This document shows positions 1 through 8,188 of a stretch of DNA of 13,985 bases, in pieces. The notes under the pieces were generated by a model. The model worked only from the letters and a program-made list of their open reading frames with translations, was not told where the DNA came from and searched no databases. The stretch is taken from the NCBI GenBank assembly GCA_024405075.1, contig JAKSPG010000014.1:1-13985 (forward strand). The letters are read 5' to 3'. The DNA comes from Elusimicrobiaceae bacterium (GTDB taxonomy: Bacteria > Elusimicrobiota > Elusimicrobia > Elusimicrobiales > Elusimicrobiaceae). A program made the translations under genes and the position numbers. Each line of letters opens with the position of its first letter. Positions within the stretch are counted from its first letter, which is position 1.

Positions 1-133
1 CCGTTTTGACAAAGTGGAAAGTCTTGATAAAACCAGTATTCTCTTTAATGAAAACGGTGGACTAAAAGACAGTTATTTCCCCGGCGTAAACTGGGAAAGA
101 AGTTTATGGCTGGACGAAGAAGCCGGCGATTAA
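1..133 (+). CDS. C-terminal fragment of an unrecognised protein
   Basis: An open frame enters from the left edge (frame starting at base 2) and ends with TAA at 131-133, leaving 43 residues that finish in LWLDEEAGD. The fragment is mixed polar and acidic, with no membrane segment and no motif that I recognise. The codon choice is like that of the large gene downstream. The following gene has its own promoter (191-218), so the two are probably not a strict operon, although they could belong to the same functional group. No function can be assigned from this piece. Confidence 0.6.
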   Translation, partial: RFDKVESLDKTSILFNENGGLKDSYFPGVNWERSLWLDEEAGD

Positions 134-190
134 TGCGCGGCACAAAAAAACGGCAATTTTGCAAAGGTCAGGGAATTTAGAAAATACCCC

Positions 191-218
191 TTGAAAAAAT
201 GAAATATAGTGTTATAAT
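191..218 (+). promoter_or_regulatory. Sigma-70-type promoter for the large membrane protein gene
   Basis: TTGAAA (191-196) is followed after 16 nt by a perfect TATAAT (213-218). The predicted transcription start is near 225, which gives an unusually long (~128 nt) and structured leader before the ATG at 353. Confidence 0.65.
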
Positions 219-225
219 AAGAATA

Positions 226-341
226 GAAGCAGTGGTTGGTTTGTAAGTTGTTACGGAGTGGGGATCCATCTCTGAACAACTGCTCTTTATTCTGTACCAG
301 CTATAAAAACGGGGCAACCCGGTATCAAATTTAATTTGCAT
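226..341 (+). promoter_or_regulatory. Structured 5' leader with competing stems
   Basis: AGTTGTT (246-252) pairs with AACAACT (275-281). The stem continues inward as 254-258 with 270-274 and 259-261 with 266-268, closing on a four-base GGAT loop, with single-base bulges at 253 and 269. The same 3' arm (275-284) can instead pair with AGCAGTGGTT (228-237) in 9 of 10 positions, so the two stems exclude each other. A second small hairpin has GGG (311-313) and CCC (318-320) around a GNRA-type GCAA loop, flanked by TACC (295-298) and GGTA (321-324), just ahead of the ribosome-binding site. No known riboswitch class could be matched. Confidence 0.4.
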
Positions 342-352
342 AGGAGGCACTT

Positions 353-3300
353 ATGCCAGAGGAAAAGAAAAAGGAGAGTTTTACCTTTAGCGATAAGATT
401 AAAAACAGCAAACAACCGGCTGCGAAATCTTTTGCTAATCGGATTTCCTCCAAAATCGGAAATGACGGTCGCCCGCGCCAAACGTTGTTTGAACGCACCA
501 AGCGCGATGCGCCGTTTTTTATCGCAGCGCTGGTGGCGCTGTTGTTGCTGCCGTTTTTGTATAAGTACAGCGGGAGCGTAAATGATGACGAGGGTATCGT
601 TACCCCCGGCTATGAGGACGCTATCGTCAACCCGGACCGTTCCGGCTTTGACTTTACCGATAGTGGCGAGGGGCAAATCTCGCAGTTAGCGGGGCGCGAC
701 TCCATGGATTTAATCGTTGGTTTCGGTAAGCACCGCGCCAGCGAGGAAGAAGAAGATAATTTCCAGGATTTGTACCGCAGCGGCTTGTCGGAAGATAATA
801 CATCCAAAAAAGCTTCCTACGCCCGCAACGATATGAACGAGGAAATTAACAACACCAACATCTACCGCTATCGCAAGCAAGCTGCCCCGCAAACGCGTAA
901 GGCGTTCCGTCGGGCCGCTACCAAGTTGGGTACCCTGAAGGGGGCCGGATTGACGGGCCGCGGCGGCGGAAGATTAGGAGTTGGTAACTTCGGTGGCAGT
1001 TTGAAAAATGCAGCCCAAAAGGTCCGTGGCGAAACGCCGCGCACCAGCCCTAAGCCGGTTTCTCTCCAACCGCTTACGGCGGCGGGCAAACCGTTCCGTT
1101 CGTACTTTGGGCAAGGGGCTGCGGCTGAAGCACGCCGCTCCAAAGATGCGATGTCCAAAGCTAACCCCCTGCAAGCGCTGATGGACGCACAAATGCGCGA
1201 GGTGGAGCCCGTTAAAATTGGCGGGATCACCGGTGGCGATTTTGGCGGCCCCGGCGGCGGCAACGGCAAGTTGGAGCGCAACTTTGCGTTTAACGGCAAA
1301 GAGCCGTGGTGGTGGGACATGATGAAAACCCGTTCCCAAAAACGATGGGAAATGTGGTTTAATTTGAAGAAAAAACTGTACGAAAACTTGTGGGATGCCG
1401 GATTGAAGTTGCTTTCCTGCGGTTTGTTCGGCAGTGATGACTTTGAAGTAGATCACTTCTTAGGTTCCGGTGGGGGTGTGAGTACGGCTGCTACTTGCTG
1501 TGGTAAAAAAGAAAGTTGGTTCCATAAGAAGGATGAGATAGATACAATCAAAGAGATTGGATTCGAAAAATTCTGTTCGGGTTCTACCCTTAAAGAAATT
1601 AAGGAAAGATACCACCTGTCTTGTGGTAGCAGAGAGTATAAAGCAGGTAACAGTAGCGAAGCCCGTGTAGGATTTTTTGGGCAACGCTGGCAGTGTATTG
1701 GTGGTGTAGCTGGTAGATATACCTCTGGTGAATTGGCTTTGGATGCCAACTGTGATGCCATGGTTAACGGGTTCTATCAGGTGACACCGTCTGGTCAAGC
1801 GCGCAAGTGGAATACATACATTTATGTTGTGGCGCGTAACTATCTGCCGCAAAACTCCAAGGCCAAATTGAAGGATGATACTCCGCGCGGATACCTGTGC
1901 ACGGGCGAAAATGACGGCTTGAAAATTGGTGGTGTTAAATCGGCTGGGGTTGGTGCGTACGGTTACAATAAACAGTACGGAGATGGTAAAAACGATACTA
2001 CGACTACGTCTGGCAAGGAAAAAACCCGTACTACAGCTCGTACTGGTAACCGCCGCGAAAACGCTGCTACTGCCGATATGTATAATTTGGACCGAGAAGA
2101 CGTCAGCAATGCGTGTGTCATTTACGTGCAACGGGGTGATACATTTAACTGGAAGAACTTTGAAACGACGCTGATTGAGCAATTCAAAAAATCGCTTAAA
2201 AAGCAGGGCGTGGAGACTCGGTTGGAAGAAGAAGCCCGGGATGCGTTTAACCAGTTGGACCTCATGTTTATTGACGCTTTCTCTGCGAAGAGTCCCATTT
2301 CTGGAAATGATGATTTCGTGGGTAATCTTCCGTTGCTCTTCTGGCGTTTTGAGGATGCTTACATCCGGCACAAAAACGTAGATGAGTCTCTTATTGGGAA
2401 GGTGAATGTGGATAATCGCCGTTACCGTATCTTGGGTTCGGACTACATCACCGCGGATGAAAAGTGTTATTTTAACGACATCGTGCGTCTGAATTGTACC
2501 GACGTTGACGCCCCAGAAGGTGAAGCGGTTATTCCGACGGCTACTGTAACCTTTAGCCAACGTTACAAGGGCGGTCAAGAGCTGAACTTAGAGGAAGAAA
2601 AAGGAAAGATTAAGGTGGAAGCTGCCTATTATCCGTTCAACGCTGACAAGAATACACATGTAATCTCGCAGGTGGTATCCAGTAGCAGTGAAGATAAGGA
2701 TAAACGGCAACTAACGTATAGTTTTACCGATCCGATTCGCCATGAAATAGAGGTTAAATCATCGGATGAAAACGGTACCACATACTATTCCTTGACCGGT
2801 TACGTCAACTGGACCGTTACACGCGCAGGTCAAGTTGTTGGAACTAAACGGTGCCGTATTAACTTGAGCGGGGGTGGTGTTTCTTCATCGGTGGAGTCAA
2901 AAGAGTGTACGGACATGAATCAAAGCGAGGCGTGCTGCCGTGAAATCGGTGGGGACGATTACGTGTGGAGAAAAGGAAAGTGCGAGCCGAAAGAGACGTC
3001 GCAATCGGCGTACACGGCGCACACGGCCTTTGCCCCTTACATTAAGTGGGTTCCTAAAGACCCTGCAGGCCGCCACCCCGTAACGGGTACGCCGACTGCA
3101 AGCACGTTTACTCCGGCGATCGTAAGCGAGTATAATCCTACGTCCGGGCACGACGGATGCCAAGAATTATTTGGTTATCCTATGGACTCCACAAAAGCAA
3201 CGGCCTTTGTGAACCAGGTTAAGGAGGCATATAACCAGATACATAAGGATGTTCCGATTGTATTTGATAAAGCTTACCCGCAAGACGGCGAGTTTATAGA

Positions 3301-4057
3301 TGCGTTGAACGTAGCCGCTAGCTTGGGTATTAACACCGTCCCGGCGGCTGCCGTGTGCGAACTCGGGCGCGACTTCGTCCGTATGTCGTATGACCCGCAT
3401 GCCGGAAACCTCAATACGGTGGGGGCTAGCGGCTTGAAAGGAGCAGAGCGTATCTTCCATAACGACTTAGGCGCTTACCTCGTCTACGTCCATGAAGATT
3501 CCATCTTGTATCCGCAATCTCACTTGGAACTGGAAAGACAGACAATCTGCGATTGGCGCTTCCAGCCCAAAGGATATCACCAAGCCGGCTGCCCGGATAA
3601 CGGGCCGAAAATGGCACCGCGGTATATGTACAACAACTACAACGGCGTAATAGGTGCCCGCGTGCAGCCTATCACTCGGTATAAAGAGTCGTTGGTGCCG
3701 ACGCAAGCGAAAGCTACCTATCCGTTGGCCGCGTTGGTGGGCGACAAAACATTCCCGCATAATTGCGGAAATTGTAAAGCCATGAGCGGTACGGATTACG
3801 TGAAGAAATACAATTCCACGGACGGCTTTGCCGGTTTGCTGCGGGACCACACGACCCCGGCCGGCTCCGGAAGAGCTTGCGAGGAATTTGCCGGAGAGAG
3901 AACGATGTCCGTTGCCGATGCTCTCAAGTATGTGGAAGCGGTCTGCTCGGCTGGGTTGGACTATAAACCGTACGGTACGGGCGCCAGTGCCTACAGAGCC
4001 GGGCAAAGCCCCTCGCTCGGAGGTGGCGGACCGGGTCATGATGTCGTAACGGAATAA
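353..4057 (+). CDS. Large cysteine-rich single-pass membrane protein, unknown family
   Basis: This 1234-residue protein starts at ATG 353, behind a strong AGGAGG (342-347). Residues 1-52 are basic and presumably cytoplasmic. Residues 53-70 form one hydrophobic segment, so more than 1100 residues should lie outside the inner membrane. Next comes a Gly/Arg-rich stretch (about 195-310), then a tryptophan-rich, cationic, helix-prone stretch (about 317-355, beginning PWWWDMM). From there on cysteines are frequent, for example C852, C861, C862 and C877 within a compact cluster, and a CGNC at 1138-1141. This fits an oxidised, disulfide-bonded exterior. Residues 735-845 look beta-rich. The C-terminus is Gly-rich. 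I do not recognise the family. A surface or envelope-complex role is an inference from topology and cysteines only. The central third uses more AT-rich codons than the ends. Confidence 0.9.
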   Translation: MPEEKKKESFTFSDKIKNSKQPAAKSFANRISSKIGNDGRPRQTLFERTKRDAPFFIAALVALLLLPFLYKYSGSVNDDEGIVTPGYEDAIVNPDRSGFDFTDSGEGQISQLAGRDSMDLIVGFGKHRASEEEEDNFQDLYRSGLSEDNTSKKASYARNDMNEEINNTNIYRYRKQAAPQTRKAFRRAATKLGTLKGAGLTGRGGGRLGVGNFGGSLKNAAQKVRGETPRTSPKPVSLQPLTAAGKPFRSYFGQGAAAEARRSKDAMSKANPLQALMDAQMREVEPVKIGGITGGDFGGPGGGNGKLERNFAFNGKEPWWWDMMKTRSQKRWEMWFNLKKKLYENLWDAGLKLLSCGLFGSDDFEVDHFLGSGGGVSTAATCCGKKESWFHKKDEIDTIKEIGFEKFCSGSTLKEIKERYHLSCGSREYKAGNSSEARVGFFGQRWQCIGGVAGRYTSGELALDANCDAMVNGFYQVTPSGQARKWNTYIYVVARNYLPQNSKAKLKDDTPRGYLCTGENDGLKIGGVKSAGVGAYGYNKQYGDGKNDTTTTSGKEKTRTTARTGNRRENAATADMYNLDREDVSNACVIYVQRGDTFNWKNFETTLIEQFKKSLKKQGVETRLEEEARDAFNQLDLMFIDAFSAKSPISGNDDFVGNLPLLFWRFEDAYIRHKNVDESLIGKVNVDNRRYRILGSDYITADEKCYFNDIVRLNCTDVDAPEGEAVIPTATVTFSQRYKGGQELNLEEEKGKIKVEAAYYPFNADKNTHVISQVVSSSSEDKDKRQLTYSFTDPIRHEIEVKSSDENGTTYYSLTGYVNWTVTRAGQVVGTKRCRINLSGGGVSSSVESKECTDMNQSEACCREIGGDDYVWRKGKCEPKETSQSAYTAHTAFAPYIKWVPKDPAGRHPVTGTPTASTFTPAIVSEYNPTSGHDGCQELFGYPMDSTKATAFVNQVKEAYNQIHKDVPIVFDKAYPQDGEFIDALNVAASLGINTVPAAAVCELGRDFVRMSYDPHAGNLNTVGASGLKGAERIFHNDLGAYLVYVHEDSILYPQSHLELERQTICDWRFQPKGYHQAGCPDNGPKMAPRYMYNNYNGVIGARVQPITRYKESLVPTQAKATYPLAALVGDKTFPHNCGNCKAMSGTDYVKKYNSTDGFAGLLRDHTTPAGSGRACEEFAGERTMSVADALKYVEAVCSAGLDYKPYGTGASAYRAGQSPSLGGGGPGHDVVTE

Positions 4058-4121
4058 AAAGTTAATTCATACGTGTTTTATTCTAACCGGGCCGCCCCCT
4101 GTTGTTTTGTAAGTACAGCCG

Positions 4122-4139
4122 AGACTTTTTAGTCTTTTT
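4122..4139 (+). terminator. Possible weak intrinsic terminator
   Basis: AGACT (4122-4126) and AGTCT (4131-4135) flank a TTTT loop and are followed by TTTT. The stem is only 5 bp, so termination after the large gene would be partial at best. A second GC-rich candidate (CCCG/CGGG, 4148-4158, then ATCTTTTTT) lies just downstream and may assist. Confidence 0.35.
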
Positions 4140-4180
4140 CCCATTTGCCCGGGCCGGGATCTTTTTTCTATCATATCCGT

Positions 4181-5860
4181 ATGCATACAAACAGTTGGCG
4201 GCTTATAGCGGTGGGGGGACTTCTGCTGGCGGTTTTGCCTGCGCAAGCGGGGTTCCCGTTTTCGTTCCGCCGGGCCGAAATTAAAACCGATTATTCCCAA
4301 ACCGTTTGGGACCAAATCATGCAGGACCAAGCTCGCACGGATATCCACCGCGGCTTGGGTGAGATGAGCCAATCGCGCTACCAAGAGGCGTCTAACAGTT
4401 TTGCCAAAGCTATTATCAAAAATACCAAGGACCCGCTGGGATACCTGTTGTTGGGGGCCTCGCTTTACTGGGCGGGCAAGGTAGATGATGCCGTTAGTGA
4501 GTACAAAGAAGCGTTGCATTTGGACCCGCATAACGCCCTGGCGCACCAATTGCTGGGTATTGCCGCCGGGTGGAAAGGAGATGTGACCGGTGCGCAGGAA
4601 TATTTTTTAGAGGCTAACCGCTTGGATTCCAATAAAGCCGACACACACATGAACCTTGGCTCTACGTATGCCGTGCAGGGGAAGTTAGAAAGTGCGCTAG
4701 AGCATTTCCGCCGTGCCGTGGAACTAGCTCCGCGCGAGCCGTTGTACCGTTACCAACTCGGTACCCTCTACGAAATCCTCGGGCGTGACGAACAAGCAGA
4801 AGAATCTTTCAAAAAAGCACTGCAATATTTTTCTGCATACGAAGACGCTCAACTCAGTTTGGCCGCATTGTACGAAAACCAAGGCCGTACACAAGAAGCC
4901 CTCAAATTTTACAAAAAAGCCGTCAGAACAAAACCGGGTGATTACGTAGCGCGGTTACGCTATGCGTTTTTGCTCGTGCGCCAAGGACAGGAAAAACAAG
5001 CGCAAGAAGTGCTGGAGGAGGCATTTTCTATCTCTAAATTTAAGGCGGACGGCCTGGCCCTTAATGTGGCTTACCGCGCCAGTGGCAGTGCACCGCAAGC
5101 GTTTGAAAAACAAATTTCTCAGTTTGTAAACAGTTTAAGCAAAGTATCCGCTTCCAAACCGGTGGAGTTGGAAGTGGCAGTGGAGTATCTCCCGCCGCAA
5201 CAGGAAGCAGCAACGGCAGGAAAGAAAAATTCGTTTGAGCGCGCCTACCAGCAAATGCGTAGTGCTTCCGCATTGACGACGGAAGCATCCGCGCGTACTT
5301 TTAAGCGGATGTTTACGTTGCCTGCTTCGGACGTACACGGGCGCGAGGAACAAATCGCCGCGTTTGCCCAAGGGTTGCGCGAGGCAGTTTCTCATGCGGG
5401 GGAAGGATATCAAGTTAATTTATCGTTGCAAGGCCGCACGGCCGATTACGCTTCCGCGCGGGCCCTTACGCAGCATAATACGGTGGCACCCAAAGCCGTG
5501 TACGACCCACACATTGTGGGTAACGACATGGGGCTGTGGGTTATGGGTCGTACGTGGATTAACCTGGTAGAAGAAGCCGAGGAAGATTTGCAAAATTATA
5601 CTTGCCCGGAAGGAAATATGTGTGCGTTGTTACAAGGAGTGGCGGCACTAGCCAAAGGTAGCGATGCGTCCGCGCGGGAATCTTTTACTAAAGCTGCCGC
5701 GCAAAACCCACAGGACGTGCTTGCTTTGCTGGGGTTAGGTACTGCGGCCGTGGTAGCCGGGGATGACGAGTCCGCCGCCTCGTATTACCACCGCGTTTTA
5801 ACGCTTGCGCCCGGGCATAAAATTGCCGCGCGGAATTTAAAAATTTTGGAAGAAAACTAA
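4181..5860 (+). CDS. Exported TPR-repeat protein
   Basis: The ATG at 4181 gives 559 residues beginning with a clear Sec signal peptide: a basic start, then a hydrophobic core LIAVGGLLLAVLP, then AQA with likely cleavage after residue 23. About seven tetratricopeptide repeats follow (roughly residues 54-287), with typical A, G, Y and P spacing such as ALHLDP and AVELAP. A less regular middle follows (about 290-485), and two more repeats lie at the C-terminus (about 487-553). There is no lipobox cysteine, so a periplasmic scaffold is expected. TPR proteins of this kind hold together secretion, pilus or cell-wall complexes; the partner is unknown. There is no Shine-Dalgarno sequence ahead of the ATG. 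An in-frame TTG at 4145 would lengthen the N-terminus but lies in the terminator-like region and would bury the signal peptide. The stop codon abuts the rsmA start. Confidence 0.85.
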   Translation: MHTNSWRLIAVGGLLLAVLPAQAGFPFSFRRAEIKTDYSQTVWDQIMQDQARTDIHRGLGEMSQSRYQEASNSFAKAIIKNTKDPLGYLLLGASLYWAGKVDDAVSEYKEALHLDPHNALAHQLLGIAAGWKGDVTGAQEYFLEANRLDSNKADTHMNLGSTYAVQGKLESALEHFRRAVELAPREPLYRYQLGTLYEILGRDEQAEESFKKALQYFSAYEDAQLSLAALYENQGRTQEALKFYKKAVRTKPGDYVARLRYAFLLVRQGQEKQAQEVLEEAFSISKFKADGLALNVAYRASGSAPQAFEKQISQFVNSLSKVSASKPVELEVAVEYLPPQQEAATAGKKNSFERAYQQMRSASALTTEASARTFKRMFTLPASDVHGREEQIAAFAQGLREAVSHAGEGYQVNLSLQGRTADYASARALTQHNTVAPKAVYDPHIVGNDMGLWVMGRTWINLVEEAEEDLQNYTCPEGNMCALLQGVAALAKGSDASARESFTKAAAQNPQDVLALLGLGTAAVVAGDDESAASYYHRVLTLAPGHKIAARNLKILEEN

Positions 5861-6619
5861 ATGCGCCAAAAGTACGGACAACATTTTTTAACCGATGCAA
5901 ACATTATCGTTCAAATCGTAGATGCGGCGTTGTTGTTACGCGCGGCGAACGTGGTGGAAATCGGCCCCGGCAAAGGGGCACTGACAGCGGAACTTATCTC
6001 ACACGGAGTTACCAATTTTACGGCGGTGGAGGTAGACCCGGAAATGGTCTCTTTTTTGCAGGCCCACTTGCCGGCGGCGGGGGTACAAATTATAGCGCAA
6101 AATTTTTTGGAGTTTGATTTAAATTTGCTACCCACCGTGCCAACTACGTTTATCAGTAATTTGCCCTATTTGTATGCAGCCGAAATTTTGGATAAAGTGC
6201 TTGCGTGGCCGCATTTTGAGACGGCGGTTTTTATGTTTCAAAAGGAACACGCACAAAAAATCCGCGCTCAAGCGGGGGACGGTTTTTACGGTCCGTTAAG
6301 TATTTTTAGCCAACTGCGCGCACGCGCAAGTTTGATTTGCAAAGTTGGGCGCGGTTGTTTTACACCGCCGCCGCAAGTAGAAAGCGCGGTGCTGGCGTTT
6401 GAAAAAATCACGCCACCTAACGTGCCGTGGGAAAAATTACGCCGCGTGGTAACGTCTGCCTTTTTACACCGCCGTAAAACGCTACTGAATGCGCTGGTAC
6501 TTGCCGGATACGATAAAGACAAAATTTCTGCCGCGCTTGAAAAATTATTTTTGCCGCTTACCGTCCGTCCGGAGCAAATTTCGCCGGACGGATATGTTCA
6601 ACTCACTTTGTTGTTGTAA
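5861..6619 (+). CDS. rsmA: 16S rRNA (adenine1518-N6/adenine1519-N6)-dimethyltransferase
   Basis: RsmA (KsgA) transfers four methyl groups from S-adenosylmethionine to two adjacent adenines in the 3'-terminal hairpin of 16S rRNA, late in small-subunit assembly. The 252-residue product shows the family signatures in order: YGQHFLTDANI (5-15), the SAM-binding EIGPGKG (33-39), the acidic EVD (57-59), the catalytic NLPY (100-103), FQKEHAQKI (126-134), YGPLSIFSQ (143-151), FTPPPQVESAV (167-177) and FLHRRKTLLNAL (201-212). It is a little shorter than the usual ~270 residues. The residues after NLPY (LYAAEIL) differ from the common NIST type but remain plausible. The ATG directly follows the TAA of the TPR gene (zero spacing), so translational coupling is likely; the ribosome-binding site would be a GGAAG at 5848-5852. 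Confidence 0.95.
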   Translation: MRQKYGQHFLTDANIIVQIVDAALLLRAANVVEIGPGKGALTAELISHGVTNFTAVEVDPEMVSFLQAHLPAAGVQIIAQNFLEFDLNLLPTVPTTFISNLPYLYAAEILDKVLAWPHFETAVFMFQKEHAQKIRAQAGDGFYGPLSIFSQLRARASLICKVGRGCFTPPPQVESAVLAFEKITPPNVPWEKLRRVVTSAFLHRRKTLLNALVLAGYDKDKISAALEKLFLPLTVRPEQISPDGYVQLTLLL

Positions 6620-6643
6620 TGCTTTCATCGATAAAACTGCCTA

Positions 6644-6670
6644 TTGACATTGTTTTTTTTTTGCTAGATT
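6644..6670 (+). promoter_or_regulatory. Pilin 1 promoter with T10 tract in the spacer
   Basis: A perfect TTGACA (6644-6649) is followed by a run of ten T (6653-6662) and then TAGATT (6665-6670) as the best -10 candidate, 4 of 6 matches with a 15 nt spacer. The homopolymer lies wholly inside the spacer, as in the other two pilin promoters of this window. The AAGGAG ribosome-binding site follows at 6697-6702. Confidence 0.55.
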
Positions 6671-6709
6671 TTATTTATTAAAGCCAGTTGATAAAAAAGG
6701 AGTCTAGCT

Positions 6710-7234
6710 ATGAAAAATAAAATGTCGGGACGTTTAGATGGTTTTACGCTTATTGAATTACTCGTTGTCGTTCTCATCATCGGTATTTTAGCGGCGGTGG
6801 CGGTGCCGCAATATCAAGTGGCCGTGATGAAGGTGCGGTTTTCTTCTATGTTTCCGCTTATGAAAACGTTGAAAGAATCTCAAGAGCGGTATTATTTAGC
6901 CAATGGTGAGTATGCGGTTAATTTCACAGATTTGGACGTAGATCTTCCTGCCGGTTGTGAAAAATATTTTAATTATGAAAATATGTGGTTTTGTGGTGAT
7001 TGGTACATAGATAATATGATAGGAAGCGGAAAACCATATGGCATTTTAGAATTGGATTTTTGCCCCAATACGGAAAATAAAAAGATAGATTTTACACAAT
7101 GTGTGGCCAATTCGGATGTTCGTGTGCGACTTTATTATGATAATAATTCTAATGTTAAAAATCGTGGTAAAACTACGTGTGCGGCGAATACTCCTTTAGG
7201 GGAAAAGTTGTGTAAAATACTACACGTACAATAG
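6710..7234 (+). CDS. Type IV pilin-like protein (pilin 1)
   Basis: This 174-residue prepilin has a short class III leader ending in Gly11, then FTLIELLVVVLIIGILAAVA. The expected prepilin-peptidase cleavage is G11|F12, and Glu16 is the conserved Glu5 of mature pilins. The hydrophobic helix that packs the pilus core runs from about 12 to 35. The globular part (about 45-174) has six cysteines (83, 95, 118, 131, 157, 168), enough for three disulfides, and is otherwise unlike the other two pilins here. It could be a major pilin, a minor pilin or a type II secretion pseudopilin; no assembly ATPase or platform gene is nearby to decide. The start is set by AAGGAG at 6697-6702, 7 nt upstream. The 3' end overlaps the convergent formiminotransferase gene by 15 bp. 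Confidence 0.9.
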   Translation: MKNKMSGRLDGFTLIELLVVVLIIGILAAVAVPQYQVAVMKVRFSSMFPLMKTLKESQERYYLANGEYAVNFTDLDVDLPAGCEKYFNYENMWFCGDWYIDNMIGSGKPYGILELDFCPNTENKKIDFTQCVANSDVRVRLYYDNNSNVKNRGKTTCAANTPLGEKLCKILHVQ

Positions 7235-8176
7235 CATTTCCAACACGCGCTCGCGTGCATCAAACGGGCGCAAGTTATTTAGTAACAAATTTTCTACTGC
7301 CGCGTTTATTAGGGCAGTAGAACTTTTTTCGTCCGGCGCGTAAAATTTTCCCGTTTGTAATAAGGCCGCTTGCGGAATTAGTCCAATCAGTTCGCCCGCT
7401 GTAATTTCCACCTCACGCGCGGCGGCTAATTTTTTACACGTTTCAAAAACTTCGGCGAGCCCCGTCTTTTCAAAATCGGTTAAATTACACGATACTTGCG
7501 CACAACGGTACGCCGGCATATACCAGCCGATGGCTTTTACGCTTTTAAGTCCGCCGCCGCGCTCGCGCAACTGCGCGGCAATTTCGCGTGCCGTCTGTAC
7601 GTCTTGGGTGTTTAACGACATATTAAACGCGATGAGAAATTTCCGCGCACCGATTACCGTAGCTCCCGCGCGGGCTACCTGTTCGTTAAATGCTTGCGCG
7701 CCGTAATCGGGGGGAAGTTCACGCAGTTTCTGTGGTAAATTTTCATATTCGCCCCGCCGGATAAACGCTAAATTTTTGCGTTCATTGGTGCGGGCATTTT
7801 CTTCGTACAGATAAACGGGAATATGTAATTCGTCGGCTACGCGCCGCGCGAGTTCGTTCGCATAAGCAGCAGCTTGCGTAAGTGTCAGGCCACTGACAGG
7901 CACAAGCGGACAAACATCTGTGGCTCCCAGCCGTGGGTGCGCGCCGCGGTGAGTACGCATGTCAATCAGTCCCGCTGCGGTTTTTATCAGTAAAAACGCT
8001 CCTTGTACAACTGTTTGCGGCTCGCCCGCTAGGGTTATTACGGTGCGGTTAGCGTCGGCATTGCTGTCCACGTGCAACACGCGCGCGCCGGCCGTAGTAG
8101 CGGCACGCACCACGCGGTCAATGATATTGGCACGGCGTCCTTCGGAAATATTGGGTACGGCTTCTAAAATAAACAT
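7220..8176 (-). CDS. ftcD: Glutamate formiminotransferase (stand-alone)
   Basis: This 318-residue enzyme matches the formiminotransferase half of FTCD along its whole length. It transfers a formimino group between N-formiminoglutamate and tetrahydrofolate (histidine breakdown). Some bacterial homologues also act on 5-formyl-tetrahydrofolate. Signatures are AVPNISEGR (6-14), the folate/substrate segment IDMRTHRGAHPRLGATDVCP (71-90) in which His80 aligns with the catalytic His82 of mammalian FTCD, VYLYEENA, IRRGEYENL, GARKFLIAFNMSLNT and LIGLIPQAALL. The cyclodeaminase domain is absent, and no other histidine-degradation gene is in view, so a folate-housekeeping role is as likely as histidine use. 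There is no Shine-Dalgarno sequence; a TATAAT sits 6 nt ahead of the ATG, so the mRNA may be leaderless. Its 3' end overlaps pilin 1. Confidence 0.92.
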   Translation of the reverse strand: MFILEAVPNISEGRRANIIDRVVRAATTAGARVLHVDSNADANRTVITLAGEPQTVVQGAFLLIKTAAGLIDMRTHRGAHPRLGATDVCPLVPVSGLTLTQAAAYANELARRVADELHIPVYLYEENARTNERKNLAFIRRGEYENLPQKLRELPPDYGAQAFNEQVARAGATVIGARKFLIAFNMSLNTQDVQTAREIAAQLRERGGGLKSVKAIGWYMPAYRCAQVSCNLTDFEKTGLAEVFETCKKLAAAREVEITAGELIGLIPQAALLQTGKFYAPDEKSSTALINAAVENLLLNNLRPFDARERVLEMLLYV

Positions 8177-8182
8177 AATTTT

Positions 8183-8188
8183 ATTATA
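8183..8188 (-). promoter_or_regulatory. -10 box of ftcD, placed for a leaderless mRNA
   Basis: On the minus strand TATAAT occupies 8188 to 8183, so transcription would begin at about 8176, the A of the ftcD start codon. No convincing -35 box is visible at the proper distance (TTGTAA at 8216-8211 is 22 nt away). Confidence 0.4.

Noticed and set aside
295..326. Cyclic-di-GMP riboswitch suggested by GGGGCAACCC before the large gene
   Set aside because: Only the short GNRA-like hairpin resembles the aptamer; the second helix, receptor and other conserved bases are not found.
1460..2578. A 372-codon open frame on the minus strand inside the large membrane protein gene
   Set aside because: It runs antisense to a well-supported gene, has no ribosome-binding site and its translation has no coherent domain or membrane pattern; it is a codon-usage shadow.
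4087..4158. Direct repeat CCGGGCCG at 4087 and 4149
   Set aside because: Eight GC-rich bases repeated once in a noncoding gap is close to chance, with no further structure linking them.
4145..4180. TTG start extending the TPR protein by 12 residues
   Set aside because: It has no ribosome-binding site, lies in terminator-like sequence, and would put a non-signal extension ahead of a normal signal peptide.
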